A DNA stretch of 64,000 nt from Luteolibacter ambystomatis (GTDB lineage Bacteria > Verrucomicrobiota > Verrucomicrobiia > Verrucomicrobiales > Akkermansiaceae). The notes under the pieces were generated by a model. It was not told the DNA's origin. It saw only the letters and a program-made list of their open reading frames with translations, and ran no database searches. Positions 10,728-19,361 of the stretch are shown piece by piece (position 1 is the first letter of the stretch; each line of letters opens with the position of its first letter). Both the position numbers and the translations under genes were made by a program. The stretch is from NCBI RefSeq assembly GCF_018137965.1, contig NZ_CP073100.1:62001-126000 (forward strand), in the 5' to 3' direction.

Positions 10728-11897
10728 TTACCTGGCGGTCACGCGGTAGATCGGACCGGTATGGTCCACGATGTAGAGGTTGCCGGAATTGTCCTCGCCG
10801 AATGAGGAGATGAGATTGATGCGGCTGCCCTGCGGCTGGAGGTCATCGGTGTGATCCTCGAGATCGTCGGCCTTGTTGCCCCGCAGTTTGAACGACCAGA
10901 TACGAGGGTTCTGGTAGTCGCCGAAGACGTAGCGGCCTTGGAGCTCCTTGACCGGGCCGTGATAGACATAGCCGCCGGTCACGGACAGGCCTTGGTCCTT
11001 GCCGCCGCCATGCTTGTAAACATAGACCGGGTCCACGGCGTCCTTGGGAGACGGGCCGCCGACTCCTTTCTTCGGGTTCTCGACCACGCCTTCACGCAGG
11101 CGCCAGCCGAAGTTCGCTCCGGAGGCCTTGCCCTTGGGCATGTAGTCGATTTCCTCCCACACGTTCTGTCCCACGTCGCCGATCCAGAAGTCACCGGTTT
11201 TGCTGTCGAATGAGCAGCGCCACGGATTCCGCACGCCCCAGGCCCAGATTTCCGGCTTCGCGCCCGTGGTTTTCAGGAAGGGGTTGTCCTTGGGCACCGT
11301 GTAGCCTTCCTTGCCGGAGACATCGATGCGGAGGATCTTGCCCAGCAGCGAGCCGAGGTTCTGCGCATTGCCCTGTGGATCGTCTCCCGCGCCTCCGTCA
11401 CCAGCGCCGGTGTAGAGCATGCCGTCCGGCCCGAAGGAGATCCATCCGCCGTTGTGGTTGCGGTACGGCTGCTCGAAGGAAAGCAGGGTTTCCTTGGTGG
11501 AAGCTTCCGCTTTGGAAAGGGTGGACGTGTCCGCGGTGAACCGTGCGATGCGCGTCATCGCCTTGCCCGGCGTGCGGTCGGTGTAGTTCACGTAGAACTT
11601 GCCGCTGGTCTTGAAATCCGGTGCGAAGGCGAGGCCCAGCAAGCCCTCTTCATTCCCGGCCCGGCTGACATCGCTGACGATGTCCAGGAACGGCTGCTCG
11701 GAATGCGCGCCGGTCTTGGCATCGACGATCCAGACCTTGCCGACCTGTTCGATGACCCAGAGCTTGTCGGTGATGCCGGCCGGTTGGCCGACCCAGACGG
11801 GGCGCTCGAACTTGTCGGTGACTTTTTCAACGGTGATCCCGGCCCACGCGGACGTGGTGGCCAGGGCGGTGGTGAGGAGGAAGGCTTTGGAGAACAT
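10728..11897 (-). CDS. Secreted PQQ-dependent sugar dehydrogenase (soluble GDH-like)
   Basis: 389 residues from the ATG at 11897, chosen because it starts directly with a signal peptide (MFSKAFLLTTALATTSAWA). The mature protein is a six-bladed beta-propeller of the glucose/sorbosone dehydrogenase family, which oxidises aldoses with pyrroloquinoline quinone and Ca2+. Recognisable segments are EEGLLGLAFAPDF, the cofactor-site YRNHNGGWISFGPDGMLY, ILRIDVSG, WAWGVRNPWRCSFD and YVFGDYQNPRIW. The RNHNGG histidine matches the conserved catalytic base of the family. No cytochrome domain is attached, so an external acceptor is needed. Substrate range is unknown. It is transcribed alone, ending in a strong terminator. 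Confidence 0.87.
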   Translation of the reverse strand: MFSKAFLLTTALATTSAWAGITVEKVTDKFERPVWVGQPAGITDKLWVIEQVGKVWIVDAKTGAHSEQPFLDIVSDVSRAGNEEGLLGLAFAPDFKTSGKFYVNYTDRTPGKAMTRIARFTADTSTLSKAEASTKETLLSFEQPYRNHNGGWISFGPDGMLYTGAGDGGAGDDPQGNAQNLGSLLGKILRIDVSGKEGYTVPKDNPFLKTTGAKPEIWAWGVRNPWRCSFDSKTGDFWIGDVGQNVWEEIDYMPKGKASGANFGWRLREGVVENPKKGVGGPSPKDAVDPVYVYKHGGGKDQGLSVTGGYVYHGPVKELQGRYVFGDYQNPRIWSFKLRGNKADDLEDHTDDLQPQGSRINLISSFGEDNSGNLYIVDHTGPIYRVTAR

Positions 11898-12000
11898 GAT
11901 CGGTGAGTATGGAGGGGAGCCAACCGCATGCAACGGAAGCTTGCACGGCTTTCTTACCACCTCATTGAGTAGGGATGGAAGTCGTCTGCCGTTTCCAGGT

Positions 12001-12924
12001 TCAGCGGTCCGGGAACATCCGCTGCCAGACGGCGAGCGAATCCCGGATCTCCGCTGCGTCCCGGGTGGGTGAGAGTTCCCATACCAGCGGACATCCGGCG
12101 GGGAAATGGCGGATCAGATCCGGATAGTCCAGCGTACCCGTGAAGGGCGTGCGGTGGTCCCGGGCGGGCCATTGGACATCGTGGACATGACCTCCGATAA
12201 GGTGCGGGGAAATCCTTTCGAGCCACTGGCCGTGGTCGAGCAGGCCCAGATTGTGCTTGAGCTGGACGTGTCCGAAGTCGTGCCAGTAGCCGACCCATGG
12301 ATTGTCCGCGAAGGTCTCCTGCAGGCGGATCATTTCCCGCTCCGTGGGCATGTCCTCGAAGCGTGAGCGGGATTCCACCGCGAGTTTCACGCCGAGTTCA
12401 GCAGCTCTCCCGGCGATGGCTTCCAGCGCCTCGATGGCGCGCTGGAAATACAGCGGAGCAATCTTCTCGCGCTTTTTGACGAAGGAGATCTTCTCCTTCG
12501 CATACTCCGATGTGAGTTGCTTTCCGTCCCCGGCCATGGCGGTGAGCGGGCGGGTCCATTTCGAGGACTTCATGGGGACCGAGCCCATGTGCAGGACCAC
12601 GTATTGCGCTTGGAATTCCGCGGCCAGCTCCAGCGTCTTGAGGGTCATGTCCATCGCCCGCTGGCGGTCGGCCGGGCGGTGGGAGGTGTATTCGTAGGCG
12701 TCCGGGGCATCGATCATCACTTCCACAGGCGAGGGGAAGTAGTTGTGAACGCCGGAGCAGGTGAAGAGTCCGCGCGCATAGGCCTTCCGGATGCCCGGCA
12801 GTTTCGCGATGGTCATGCCGTGCGACAGCTCGATGCTGCGGAAACCAAGCGCCACGATTTCCTCGATCATGGATTCACCGTCCGAGTGGCGGCTGTTGTT
12901 CCAGCAAGTCGAGAAAGCGGGCAT
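12001..12924 (-). CDS. Sugar phosphate isomerase/epimerase family TIM barrel
   Basis: 307 residues from the ATG at 12924; a TTG frame extends further but lacks support. The family (xylose isomerase-like TIM barrel, AP endonuclease 2 superfamily) binds a divalent metal through His, Glu and Asp at the barrel mouth. Matching segments are GFRSIELSHGM, AQYVVLHMGS, VKLAVESRSRFEDMP, GYWHDFGHVQL and HLIGGHVHDVQ, which supply the expected His/Glu/Asp ligands at strand ends. There is no signal peptide, so it is cytoplasmic. Verrucomicrobial genomes carry many such paralogues in sugar catabolism; the substrate cannot be told. It is 103 bases upstream of the PQQ-type dehydrogenase on the same strand. Confidence 0.83.
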   Translation of the reverse strand: MPAFSTCWNNSRHSDGESMIEEIVALGFRSIELSHGMTIAKLPGIRKAYARGLFTCSGVHNYFPSPVEVMIDAPDAYEYTSHRPADRQRAMDMTLKTLELAAEFQAQYVVLHMGSVPMKSSKWTRPLTAMAGDGKQLTSEYAKEKISFVKKREKIAPLYFQRAIEALEAIAGRAAELGVKLAVESRSRFEDMPTEREMIRLQETFADNPWVGYWHDFGHVQLKHNLGLLDHGQWLERISPHLIGGHVHDVQWPARDHRTPFTGTLDYPDLIRHFPAGCPLVWELSPTRDAAEIRDSLAVWQRMFPDR

Positions 12925-13045
12925 GCGTGGGAGCAGACTCCGGAATCGAACCCGTGGAATCAAGCGAAGAGGCGGGGCGTTGCGGGATGCACCGTGTGAT
13001 GTTCTGGACTCTTGCGGGGCGGAGGCCTTTCGCTACGTTTCCAGC

Positions 13046-14602
13046 ATGAGTAGCCGGAGAGCGAGGAAACGCCGTGGGGAAACCGTGAAACGCGGATGGA
13101 TGGGGCGGATCACCGCCGTGCTCGGCGTGGGCGCGTTTCTGATCCTGGTGCTGGCCTATGTGGGCGTCCGCCGGTATCTGCACAGCGAGGGATTCCGGGT
13201 CCTGCTCTCGGAACAGGCGAGCCGGGTGCTGGGCGTGCCGGGACAGTTTTCTCCATTCCACTGGGATGGATTGCAGGTGGACACTTCCGCCTTCAGCGCG
13301 GAGGGAGAAGGTGAGGTGAAGAACCTCCGTGCCGACAACCTGCACCTGGAGGTGGGCCTGAATGGTGTGACGAAAGGCGAGTGGCACGTGCGCGGCGCGA
13401 ATGTCGGTCGCATCGCGGCGACCTACGATGCCCGGCCCGGCACTCTCACCCGCCAGGAGGTGAAGGACACCCATCCGCCGGTGGATGAACACACCGCCGA
13501 AGCGAAAAAGAACGGCTGGCTGCCATCCGAGATCGTGCTGGATGACCTCACGATCCAGGAGCTCAACGGCCGGGTGTTGTTGAGCCACGGCGAAGCCTCG
13601 GTGGCGGGCATGCAGGTCAAGGTGGAGCCCGCGGGGCCCAAGCGCGCTTATCGTGCCAACGTGCAGGGTGGGAAGATACTGGTGCCCTGGCGCTACGTGC
13701 CGCCGGTCACGGTGGATCATTTGAAGCTGCGCTATCAGGACAAGGAGATCTTCCTCACCGATGCGGTGGCCAAGGTAGGCAGCCGCGGCCAGCTCACCGC
13801 GGATGGCGAGTGGAACGGCCTGACCGGAGCGCATGCCTTCAATGGAAAGGTGGCGGATTTGGCTTGTGCGGAAATTCTCAGCGAGACGTGGGTGAAACGC
13901 CTGTCCGGCACCGTGGATTCGACCTTCATGGTGGAGGGTCGCCGGGGTGACACGCAGGCGCATGGCAGGCTCTCGATCCAGGGTGGTACGCTCACCGCGC
14001 TGCCGTTTCTGGATGTCCTCTCCGCCTATGCGGACACGCGCCGCTTCCGTGTTATCCAACTCACGGATGCCCATGCCGATTGGGCGTGGCAGAAGGACGC
14101 GATCGATTTGGACAAGGTCGTGCTGGCGAGCGAGGGACTGATTCGCCTCGAAGGAAATCTCAAGATCCGCGGTGAGGCGCTCGACGGCCAGTTCATGCTC
14201 GGCTTGATGCCGGGCACGCTGGCCACCATCCCCGGAGCGGAGACAGTGGTGTTCCAGCCCGGCCCGAACGGCCTGCTGTGGGCACCGCTCCGCATCACCG
14301 GCACGCTGGCGGATCCGAAGGAAGATCTCAGCGATCGCCTCATCGCCGCGGCAGGCATCCGCATGCTGGAGGTGCTGCCGGAAACGGGCCAGAAGGTGCT
14401 GAAGTTCACCCAGCAGGTGGTGGGCGACAATCCCTCCAAGACCGCTCAAAAGGTGGAGCACGCCGTCGAAAAGGGCGTGAAGGCTCTCGACAAGGCCAGC
14501 GGGGTGGTGAACCAGGCCAGTGGCATCCTCAACGGCTTGTTGGGGAACGATCCACCGCCACCACCTCCGGCTCCTGATGACAAGGAACCGGAGAAAAAAT
14601 GA
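13046..14602 (+). CDS. AsmA-like membrane-anchored protein
   Basis: 518 residues from the ATG at 13046 (MSSRRARKRRGETVKRGWMG). The upstream part of the open frame overlaps the divergent isomerase gene and is rejected. A basic N-terminus is followed by one membrane helix (about residues 26-46, AVLGVGAFLILVLAYVGV) and a long beta-rich periplasmic region. Repeated segments such as NLRADNLHLEVGLNGV and GRLSIQGGTLTALPFLDVLSAY are typical of AsmA/TamB-type lipid-transport bridge proteins. The C-terminal 70 residues are a coiled-coil-like stretch ending in a proline run. AsmA-like proteins span the periplasm and help phospholipid traffic to the outer membrane; that role is by family analogy. It stands alone on the plus strand. 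Confidence 0.65.
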   Translation: MSSRRARKRRGETVKRGWMGRITAVLGVGAFLILVLAYVGVRRYLHSEGFRVLLSEQASRVLGVPGQFSPFHWDGLQVDTSAFSAEGEGEVKNLRADNLHLEVGLNGVTKGEWHVRGANVGRIAATYDARPGTLTRQEVKDTHPPVDEHTAEAKKNGWLPSEIVLDDLTIQELNGRVLLSHGEASVAGMQVKVEPAGPKRAYRANVQGGKILVPWRYVPPVTVDHLKLRYQDKEIFLTDAVAKVGSRGQLTADGEWNGLTGAHAFNGKVADLACAEILSETWVKRLSGTVDSTFMVEGRRGDTQAHGRLSIQGGTLTALPFLDVLSAYADTRRFRVIQLTDAHADWAWQKDAIDLDKVVLASEGLIRLEGNLKIRGEALDGQFMLGLMPGTLATIPGAETVVFQPGPNGLLWAPLRITGTLADPKEDLSDRLIAAAGIRMLEVLPETGQKVLKFTQQVVGDNPSKTAQKVEHAVEKGVKALDKASGVVNQASGILNGLLGNDPPPPPPAPDDKEPEKK

Positions 14603-14617
14603 AGGGCACGATGGCCT

Positions 14618-15139
14618 TTACTTCACGCTGAACTTGCGGCCCTTGCCGCTCTCCCAGGCATCCTTCGCGCTCTTGATGAGGGCGTCGAGTTCCTCGCGGC
14701 TGGTCATGCGGAACTCGATGCACTTCGCGTGCGTGGTTTCGGGGAATTTCTTCAGCACCATCGTCTGGGTATCGGTGCCGGTGCGTTTGCCCGCCTCATC
14801 GAGGAGTTGCTTCGCGCGGTCCACCGCTTCGTTGAGAGTGCTGGTATTGGTGGACGGGGGTTCGAGGTAGTAAAAGCGGGCCAGCGCCTGGCCATTGGTG
14901 TCGATGTTGACCTCATGTACCACCACGCCGCCGTCCACGATGTAGGTTTGCTCGCTGATGGAGCAGATGCGATCGAGGGCGACCATGTAGCTGCCGCCGG
15001 GCAGCGTGGCCTGCCAGAAGCGGCGCGGGCCTTCGGTTTCGGTGCCTTTGGTTTCGCCGCTGGGGTCCGTGTTCTGCGCATGCAGCGGAGCGGACAGCAG
15101 GAGGGCGGCGAGAGGGAAAAATGCGAAGGCTTTCATCAT
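14618..15139 (-). CDS. Small secreted protein of unknown function
   Basis: 173 residues from the ATG at 15139; a second ATG at 15136 is equally possible. It begins with a clear signal peptide (MMKAFAFFPLAALLLSAPLHAQ). The mature domain (about residues 25-170) has the segments RFWQATLPGGSYMVALDRI and EVNIDTNGQALARFYYLEP, then a charged helical tail. No catalytic motif or named family was recognised. It converges with the AsmA-like gene, 15 bases apart, and is divergent from the cupin gene. Export is well supported; function is open. Confidence 0.72.
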   Translation of the reverse strand: MMKAFAFFPLAALLLSAPLHAQNTDPSGETKGTETEGPRRFWQATLPGGSYMVALDRICSISEQTYIVDGGVVVHEVNIDTNGQALARFYYLEPPSTNTSTLNEAVDRAKQLLDEAGKRTGTDTQTMVLKKFPETTHAKCIEFRMTSREELDALIKSAKDAWESGKGRKFSVK

Positions 15140-15224
15140 GATGGGAACCCTGTCATGGGCGGATGGTTTTGGCCAGTATTCCGAAATCTTGCCAAGCGGG
15201 GAGATTCCGGAAAAATGGCCGTCC

Positions 15225-15635
15225 ATGATCAACGGACCCGTGAAGCAGGTTTTGTCATCCGGAGTGATGGGACCGGGGGAGGAAACTTTCCATCGCTTGA
15301 TCGCGCATCCGGCGTTCGAACTGGAGGAAATCGTCTCCCGCGGCCAGGCGAGCCCGGAAGGCTTCTGGTATGACCAGCCGCGGGATGAGTGGGTGCTGTT
15401 GGTGGCGGGACGCGCCGTGTTGGCGTTCGAACCCGGCGGACGGATGGAATTGGTGGCGGGAAATCATGTTCTCATTCCCGCGCGCTTGCAGCATCGGGTG
15501 GAGGAAGCATCGGAAGATGCGGTTTGGCTGGCGCTCCATTTCGATGCGGCCCCACGGACGGCGGAGATGAAGGTTTCCAGAGTCGTCGTTTGGCTGGCGC
15601 TCCATTTCGATGCGGCCCCACGGGATGACGCATAG
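15225..15635 (+). CDS. Small cupin-fold protein with duplicated C-terminal tail
   Basis: 136 residues from the ATG at 15225 (MINGPVKQVLSSGVMGPGEE). Residues about 20-105 form one cupin barrel: the segments GFWYDQPRDEWVLLVAGRAVL and GNHVLIPARLQHRVEEA match the two cupin motifs, although the metal-ligand histidines are mostly absent apart from that in LQHRV. The core ends at WLALHFDAAPR. The same eleven residues recur 22 codons later, coded by a 36-bp direct repeat, so the tail is a partial duplication. Similar small cupins in verrucomicrobia are unassigned. It is 38 bases upstream of rppH on the same strand and may share its transcript. Confidence 0.78.
   Translation: MINGPVKQVLSSGVMGPGEETFHRLIAHPAFELEEIVSRGQASPEGFWYDQPRDEWVLLVAGRAVLAFEPGGRMELVAGNHVLIPARLQHRVEEASEDAVWLALHFDAAPRTAEMKVSRVVVWLALHFDAAPRDDA
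15522..15623 (+). repeat. 36-bp direct repeat at the 3' end of the cupin gene
   Basis: The copies at 15522-15557 and 15588-15623 are virtually identical and 66 bases (22 codons) apart. They encode the repeated peptide VWLALHFDAAPR. The duplication stays in frame and pushes the stop codon downstream. Confidence 0.88.
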
Positions 15636-15673
15636 GAGTCACTTGGGGGTTGTTTCCCCCTGAGGGTGGTTTC

Positions 15674-16153
15674 ATGGTTTCCCGCATGGTGCGTTTTCGT
15701 CCGAACGTGGCGGCCCTGATGGTCCGCCCGGACCTGGGTCAGCTTCTGATTTGCGAGCGTTCCACCCTCCCCGGAGCCTGGCAGTTTCCGCAGGGTGGCG
15801 TGGACGCGGGCGAGTCGTTGGAGGATGCCTTGTTTCGCGAAGTTCGTGAGGAAATCGGTCTGCTGCCGCGCCATTACGAGGTGGTGCGGATGCTGGACGG
15901 CTACCGCTACCTCTATCCGGCGGAGGCCCGTGGCAAGAAGCTCAAGAAGCACGGCTTCCACGGCCAGGCCCAGACCTATTTCCTCTGTCATGTCCGTCCG
16001 GAGGCCCCGGAGGTGAATGTGGATCAGAGGCCGCGGGAATTCTCCTCCTACCGCTGGATCGCCCCGGACGAGTTCGAATTGGAGTGGCTGCCCGCCTTCA
16101 AACGCGACGTCTATCGGCGGGTGATGCGCGACTTTTTCGGAGTTCTTTTGTAA
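15674..16153 (+). CDS. rppH: RNA pyrophosphohydrolase, Nudix family
   Basis: 159 residues from the ATG at 15674, preceded by a purine-rich GAGGGTGG at a good distance, one of the few clear ribosome sites here. RppH removes pyrophosphate from the 5' end of mRNA and so starts decay; the broader group hydrolyses dinucleoside polyphosphates. The Nudix box is complete: GGVDAGE (41-47) then REVREEIGL (55-63). The preceding WQFPQGG and the later QTYFLCHV and FSSYRWIAPDE are typical of RppH. Length matches the enterobacterial enzyme. A dinucleoside-polyphosphate hydrolase is the alternative name. Confidence 0.87.
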   Translation: MVSRMVRFRPNVAALMVRPDLGQLLICERSTLPGAWQFPQGGVDAGESLEDALFREVREEIGLLPRHYEVVRMLDGYRYLYPAEARGKKLKKHGFHGQAQTYFLCHVRPEAPEVNVDQRPREFSSYRWIAPDEFELEWLPAFKRDVYRRVMRDFFGVLL

Positions 16154-16194
16154 ACCTGTAATTTTTATAGGACCGGCATTTAAAAGTTGCCATC

Positions 16195-16350
16195 CGGGAA
16201 AATTTGGAGAACTTTACAAACATCCTCGAACCGGGAAGGTTTGGGATCCGGTGTCTGGGGGGAGATCGGATTCCACAAAGAACCTTCTCAGTTCCTTTGG
16301 GGGGATAGTGATTGAGGCGCGGGTCTGCATAAGGCCCGCGCCTTGTTCCT
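16195..16350 (+). ncRNA. Candidate structured small RNA with terminator-like end
   Basis: No gene was found in the 292 bases between rppH and the tiny membrane protein, but the sequence folds strongly. A long interrupted hairpin pairs 16228-16231 with 16291-16294, 16235-16241 with 16281-16287, and 16243-16250 with 16267-16274 (one G-U). Its loop carries a G6 run. A second G6 run follows, then an 8-bp GC hairpin (16316-16323 with 16335-16342) trailed by TTGTTCCTT. The layout resembles a stand-alone sRNA. The ends are guesses and no known family was recognised. Confidence 0.35.
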
Positions 16351-16445
16351 TCAAGGGAAGGAGCAGATTGGAAACGAAGGAATCGTGCGAAACTTTACAA
16401 AATTCTGTTAGAATTTCGTGAGTCGCAGGAGGACCTGCCGGACCC

Positions 16446-16592
16446 TCAGTGGGGACGTGCCGGAGCGGCGGGGGCGGGAGCCTCTTTGCGGGAGAAGCTG
16501 GAATTCGCGCTGAGATACCAGATCAGCCCGGCGGTCCCAAGCACCGCAAGGATGACGAGGAGAACCATGGAGAGGCCGAAACAGGATTTCAT
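16446..16592 (-). CDS. Tiny single-span membrane protein
   Basis: 48 residues from an ATG at 16592 to a TGA at 16446. The sequence begins MKSCFGLSMVLLVILAVLGT, a hydrophobic helix at about residues 6-27, followed by a short polar tail rich in Ala and Pro that ends PAAPARPH. It starts 21 bases after the rsmB stop on the same strand, so it is probably co-transcribed. The clean signal/anchor-like helix and the position support a real gene, but there is no homology evidence available here. It could equally be a small secreted peptide. Confidence 0.5.
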   Translation of the reverse strand: MKSCFGLSMVLLVILAVLGTAGLIWYLSANSSFSRKEAPAPAAPARPH

Positions 16593-16613
16593 GTGGGCGG
16601 CAGTCTCCGGCGT

Positions 16614-17852
16614 TCAGGAGGAAGTTTCAAGCCGCGCGGCGAAGGCGCCGTCGGTTCCATTGCGGAATGGGAACGCCTGGCGGGTTTCCTTGAGCTTCAC
16701 GCCGGGATGATCGGCGAGGAATGCGGAAACCTGATTCTCGTTCTCGTCCTTCTCGATTGAGCAGGTGGAATAGACGATGCGGCCGCCTGGCTTCAGGCAG
16801 GGCAGGGCATTCTCAAGGATGCGGCGCTGGACGCGCAGCAGGGCGTCGATGTGATCCTGCTGGAGACGCCAGCGGACGTCCACGCGGCGGCGGACCACGC
16901 CGGTGTTGGAGCAGGGAACGTCGAGCAGGATGGCATCGAAGGCACCGTGCCATTCCGCTGGAGCTGGTTGCGTCCAGTCGTGGACCGCAACCTCCGCCGG
17001 TTCGCAACCGAGCCGTTCGAGATTCTCGCGCAGGCGCGGCAGGCGCTTTTCGTTGGAGTCGGTGCAGACGAGCGTGGCGGCCGAACCCATGGCTGCAGCC
17101 ATGAGGAAGGACTTGCCGCCGGGGGCGGCGCAGGCATCGAGGATGCGCTCGCCGGGCTTCGGGTCGAGCAGCTCGACCGCGTGGCGGGTCGCCGGGTCCT
17201 GAATGTAGATCCGGCCGGACGCGAGCAACGCGCCGGGCAGAGGCCCTTCCAGCTTGTAGAAGCCGTCGGCTCCCTCCACCGGAGTGCCGGGGATTTCTTC
17301 CTCGCCGGGGCGGAGTGGATTCACGCGGGCAAAGGTTTCGGCAGGCTGGTTGTTCCAATCCATCAGGACCAGCGTGTCAGCCTTGCCGAAGGCGGCCTTC
17401 CAGCGGTTGTAGAGCCAATCGGGATGGGAAAGGGCGATGGCGGGAGCGAGTTCCGCCACATCATCCATCAGGCGCTTGCGGGAGGTGGTCGCGCGGCGCA
17501 GCACCGCATTGATCAGGCCGCGGACATTCGCCTTGCCCACCTCCACCGTCTCGTGAACGGCGGCGTGGTCGGGCAGGCCGAGGATGTAGAGCTGGCACAG
17601 GCCTACGCGCAGGATGTCGCGGGTATCGGGATCGAGCTTGCCGTTGCGCAGCTTGCCGATCCAGTGGTCGAGCAGGCGGCGGTTGCGCAGGACGCCGAGC
17701 AGGATCGCCTGGAGCAAGCCGCGGTCCTGCGAGGAAAGCTGGCGGCGGTGGGCGTGGCGCTCGACCAACGTCTCAGCATAGTCATGGCCTTTCGCCCACG
17801 CTCGGAGGGCGGAGACGGCGGCTTGGCGGACGTGGAAATTCCTGGCGGGCAT
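16614..17852 (-). CDS. rsmB: 16S rRNA cytosine-C5 methyltransferase RsmB (Sun/Fmu)
   Basis: 412 residues from the ATG at 17852 (a GTG five codons upstream is possible). RsmB methylates C967 of 16S rRNA with S-adenosylmethionine. Residues about 5-130 form the NusB-like RNA-binding domain (AVSALRAWAKGHDYAETLVE, HAAVHETVEVGK, GLINAVLRR). The Rossmann methyltransferase domain follows, with the SAM motif DACAAPGGK (239-247), motif IV DVPCSNTG (Cys314) and motif VI STCSIEKDEN with the nucleophile Cys364. Length is normal. It lies 63 bases downstream of ugd on the same strand and is followed by the tiny membrane protein. Confidence 0.92.
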   Translation of the reverse strand: MPARNFHVRQAAVSALRAWAKGHDYAETLVERHAHRRQLSSQDRGLLQAILLGVLRNRRLLDHWIGKLRNGKLDPDTRDILRVGLCQLYILGLPDHAAVHETVEVGKANVRGLINAVLRRATTSRKRLMDDVAELAPAIALSHPDWLYNRWKAAFGKADTLVLMDWNNQPAETFARVNPLRPGEEEIPGTPVEGADGFYKLEGPLPGALLASGRIYIQDPATRHAVELLDPKPGERILDACAAPGGKSFLMAAAMGSAATLVCTDSNEKRLPRLRENLERLGCEPAEVAVHDWTQPAPAEWHGAFDAILLDVPCSNTGVVRRRVDVRWRLQQDHIDALLRVQRRILENALPCLKPGGRIVYSTCSIEKDENENQVSAFLADHPGVKLKETRQAFPFRNGTDGAFAARLETSS

Positions 17853-17915
17853 GAGCGGCGGAGGCACGCTATGAGCCCTCCGGCCGCCGCCGACAACCCT
17901 TTTCCGGTCCGGGCG

Positions 17916-19241
17916 TCAGTGCCTGCCCGCGGCGGGACGACCGACGGAGTGGTACTCCAGTCCGGTTGCGGCGGCGGCCGCCGGATCGAGGAGATTGCGT
18001 CCGTCGAAGACCAGCGGGGTGCGCAGGCGCTTCTTGATCTCGGTGAGATCCACATTGGCGAAGTGACTCCATTCCGTGGCAATCACCAGTGCATCCGCCC
18101 CATCGAGTGCGGAAAGCATGTCCGGGGCGTATTCGATGCCTTCGGTGATGCCGCTGAAGCGCTTCGAGGTTTCGATGGCTTCCGGGTCCCACGCGATGAG
18201 CGTGGCTCCTTCCGCGATCATCTTCTTGGCGACGCGGATGGCCACGGATTCGCGAACATCGTCGGTGTTCTGTTTGAAGGCGAGACCCCACAAGGCGATT
18301 TTCTTCTCACGCAGCACCCACAGTTTCTCGCGGATCTTGGCGAGGAAGCGCTCGAGCTGGTCGCCGTTGATGCGCTCGACCTCCTTGAGCAGGCCGAAGG
18401 GCGTGCCGAGGGATTCGGAAATGGCGATGAAGGCTTTCACATCCTTCGGGAAGCAGGAGCCGCCGTAGCCGAGGCCGGCATTGAGGAACTGGCGGCCGAT
18501 GCGCTTGTCGGTGCCGATGCCCTCGGCGACCTTCTCGACATCCGCGCCGGAGGCTTCGCAGATCGCGGAGACGGCGTTGATGTAGGAAATCTTGAGCGCC
18601 AGGAACGAGTTCGCAGCATGCTTGATGAGTTCTGCGGAATTGATGTCGGTGACGAGCACCGGAGCCACGAACGGCTCGTAGACCTTGTGCATCAGCGCCA
18701 GCGCACGGTCATCGTTCGAGCCGATGACGATGCGGTCCGGGTGGAGCAGGTCGTCCACGGCGCAGCCCTCGCGGAGGAACTCCGGATTGGAAACGACACC
18801 GAACTCCACACCCTGAGGCGCGTAGCGGCGGACGGTTTCCGCGACTTTTTCACCGGTCTTCACCGGGACGGTGGACTTGTCCACGATCACGCGGTAGCCG
18901 ATTTCCGGAGTCAGGCACTCCGCGATCTCACGGGCGACTTTTTCAATGAAGGAAAGGTCCACCGAGCCATCCGGCTGGGGAGGGGTGGGCACGGCGATGA
19001 AGACCACGTCACCGCTCTTCACGCCATCGGCGGTGGAGGTGGTGAACTTGAGCCGGCCGGCGGCGACGTTCTTTTTGACCAACTCCTCAAGGCCCGGCTC
19101 ATAGATCGGGATGCGTCCGGCGAGCAGGGTTTCGATCTTTTCCGGGTTGTTGTCGACGCAGGTCACATGATGGCCCACTTCCGCGAAGCAGGTACCGGTG
19201 GTGAGCCCGACGTAGCCGGTGCCGATGATGGTGAGATTCAT
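17916..19241 (-). CDS. ugd: UDP-glucose 6-dehydrogenase
   Basis: 441 residues from the ATG at 19241, where the NAD-binding fold begins at once (MNLTIIGTGYVGL; GxGxxG at 7-12). The enzyme oxidises UDP-glucose twice to UDP-glucuronate, a precursor for exopolysaccharide and envelope sugars. The central helix domain and the catalytic cysteine in GYGGSCFPKD (Cys263) are intact. The C-terminal UDP-binding domain carries KIALWGLAFKQNTDDVRES. Length is typical. Provision of UDP-glucuronate would fit a cell that makes exopolysaccharide together with PEP-CTERM proteins, but this link is inference. Confidence 0.94.
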   Translation of the reverse strand: MNLTIIGTGYVGLTTGTCFAEVGHHVTCVDNNPEKIETLLAGRIPIYEPGLEELVKKNVAAGRLKFTTSTADGVKSGDVVFIAVPTPPQPDGSVDLSFIEKVAREIAECLTPEIGYRVIVDKSTVPVKTGEKVAETVRRYAPQGVEFGVVSNPEFLREGCAVDDLLHPDRIVIGSNDDRALALMHKVYEPFVAPVLVTDINSAELIKHAANSFLALKISYINAVSAICEASGADVEKVAEGIGTDKRIGRQFLNAGLGYGGSCFPKDVKAFIAISESLGTPFGLLKEVERINGDQLERFLAKIREKLWVLREKKIALWGLAFKQNTDDVRESVAIRVAKKMIAEGATLIAWDPEAIETSKRFSGITEGIEYAPDMLSALDGADALVIATEWSHFANVDLTEIKKRLRTPLVFDGRNLLDPAAAAATGLEYHSVGRPAAGRH

Positions 19242-19361
19242 GGAGTTGGGAAAAAGCGGAATGGCCCGCGGCGGGATAGCAGGGATGGGAGGGCGTGACA
19301 AGACTGGTTGGTCACGAGTCCGTCACAAAAGGGAATTCAGGCGAAGGACCGCGGGAATCCC

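Noticed and set aside
16851..19298. 815-codon plus-strand frame antisense to rsmB and ugd
   Set aside because: It spans two well-identified genes and their gap, and its sequence has no recognisable family.
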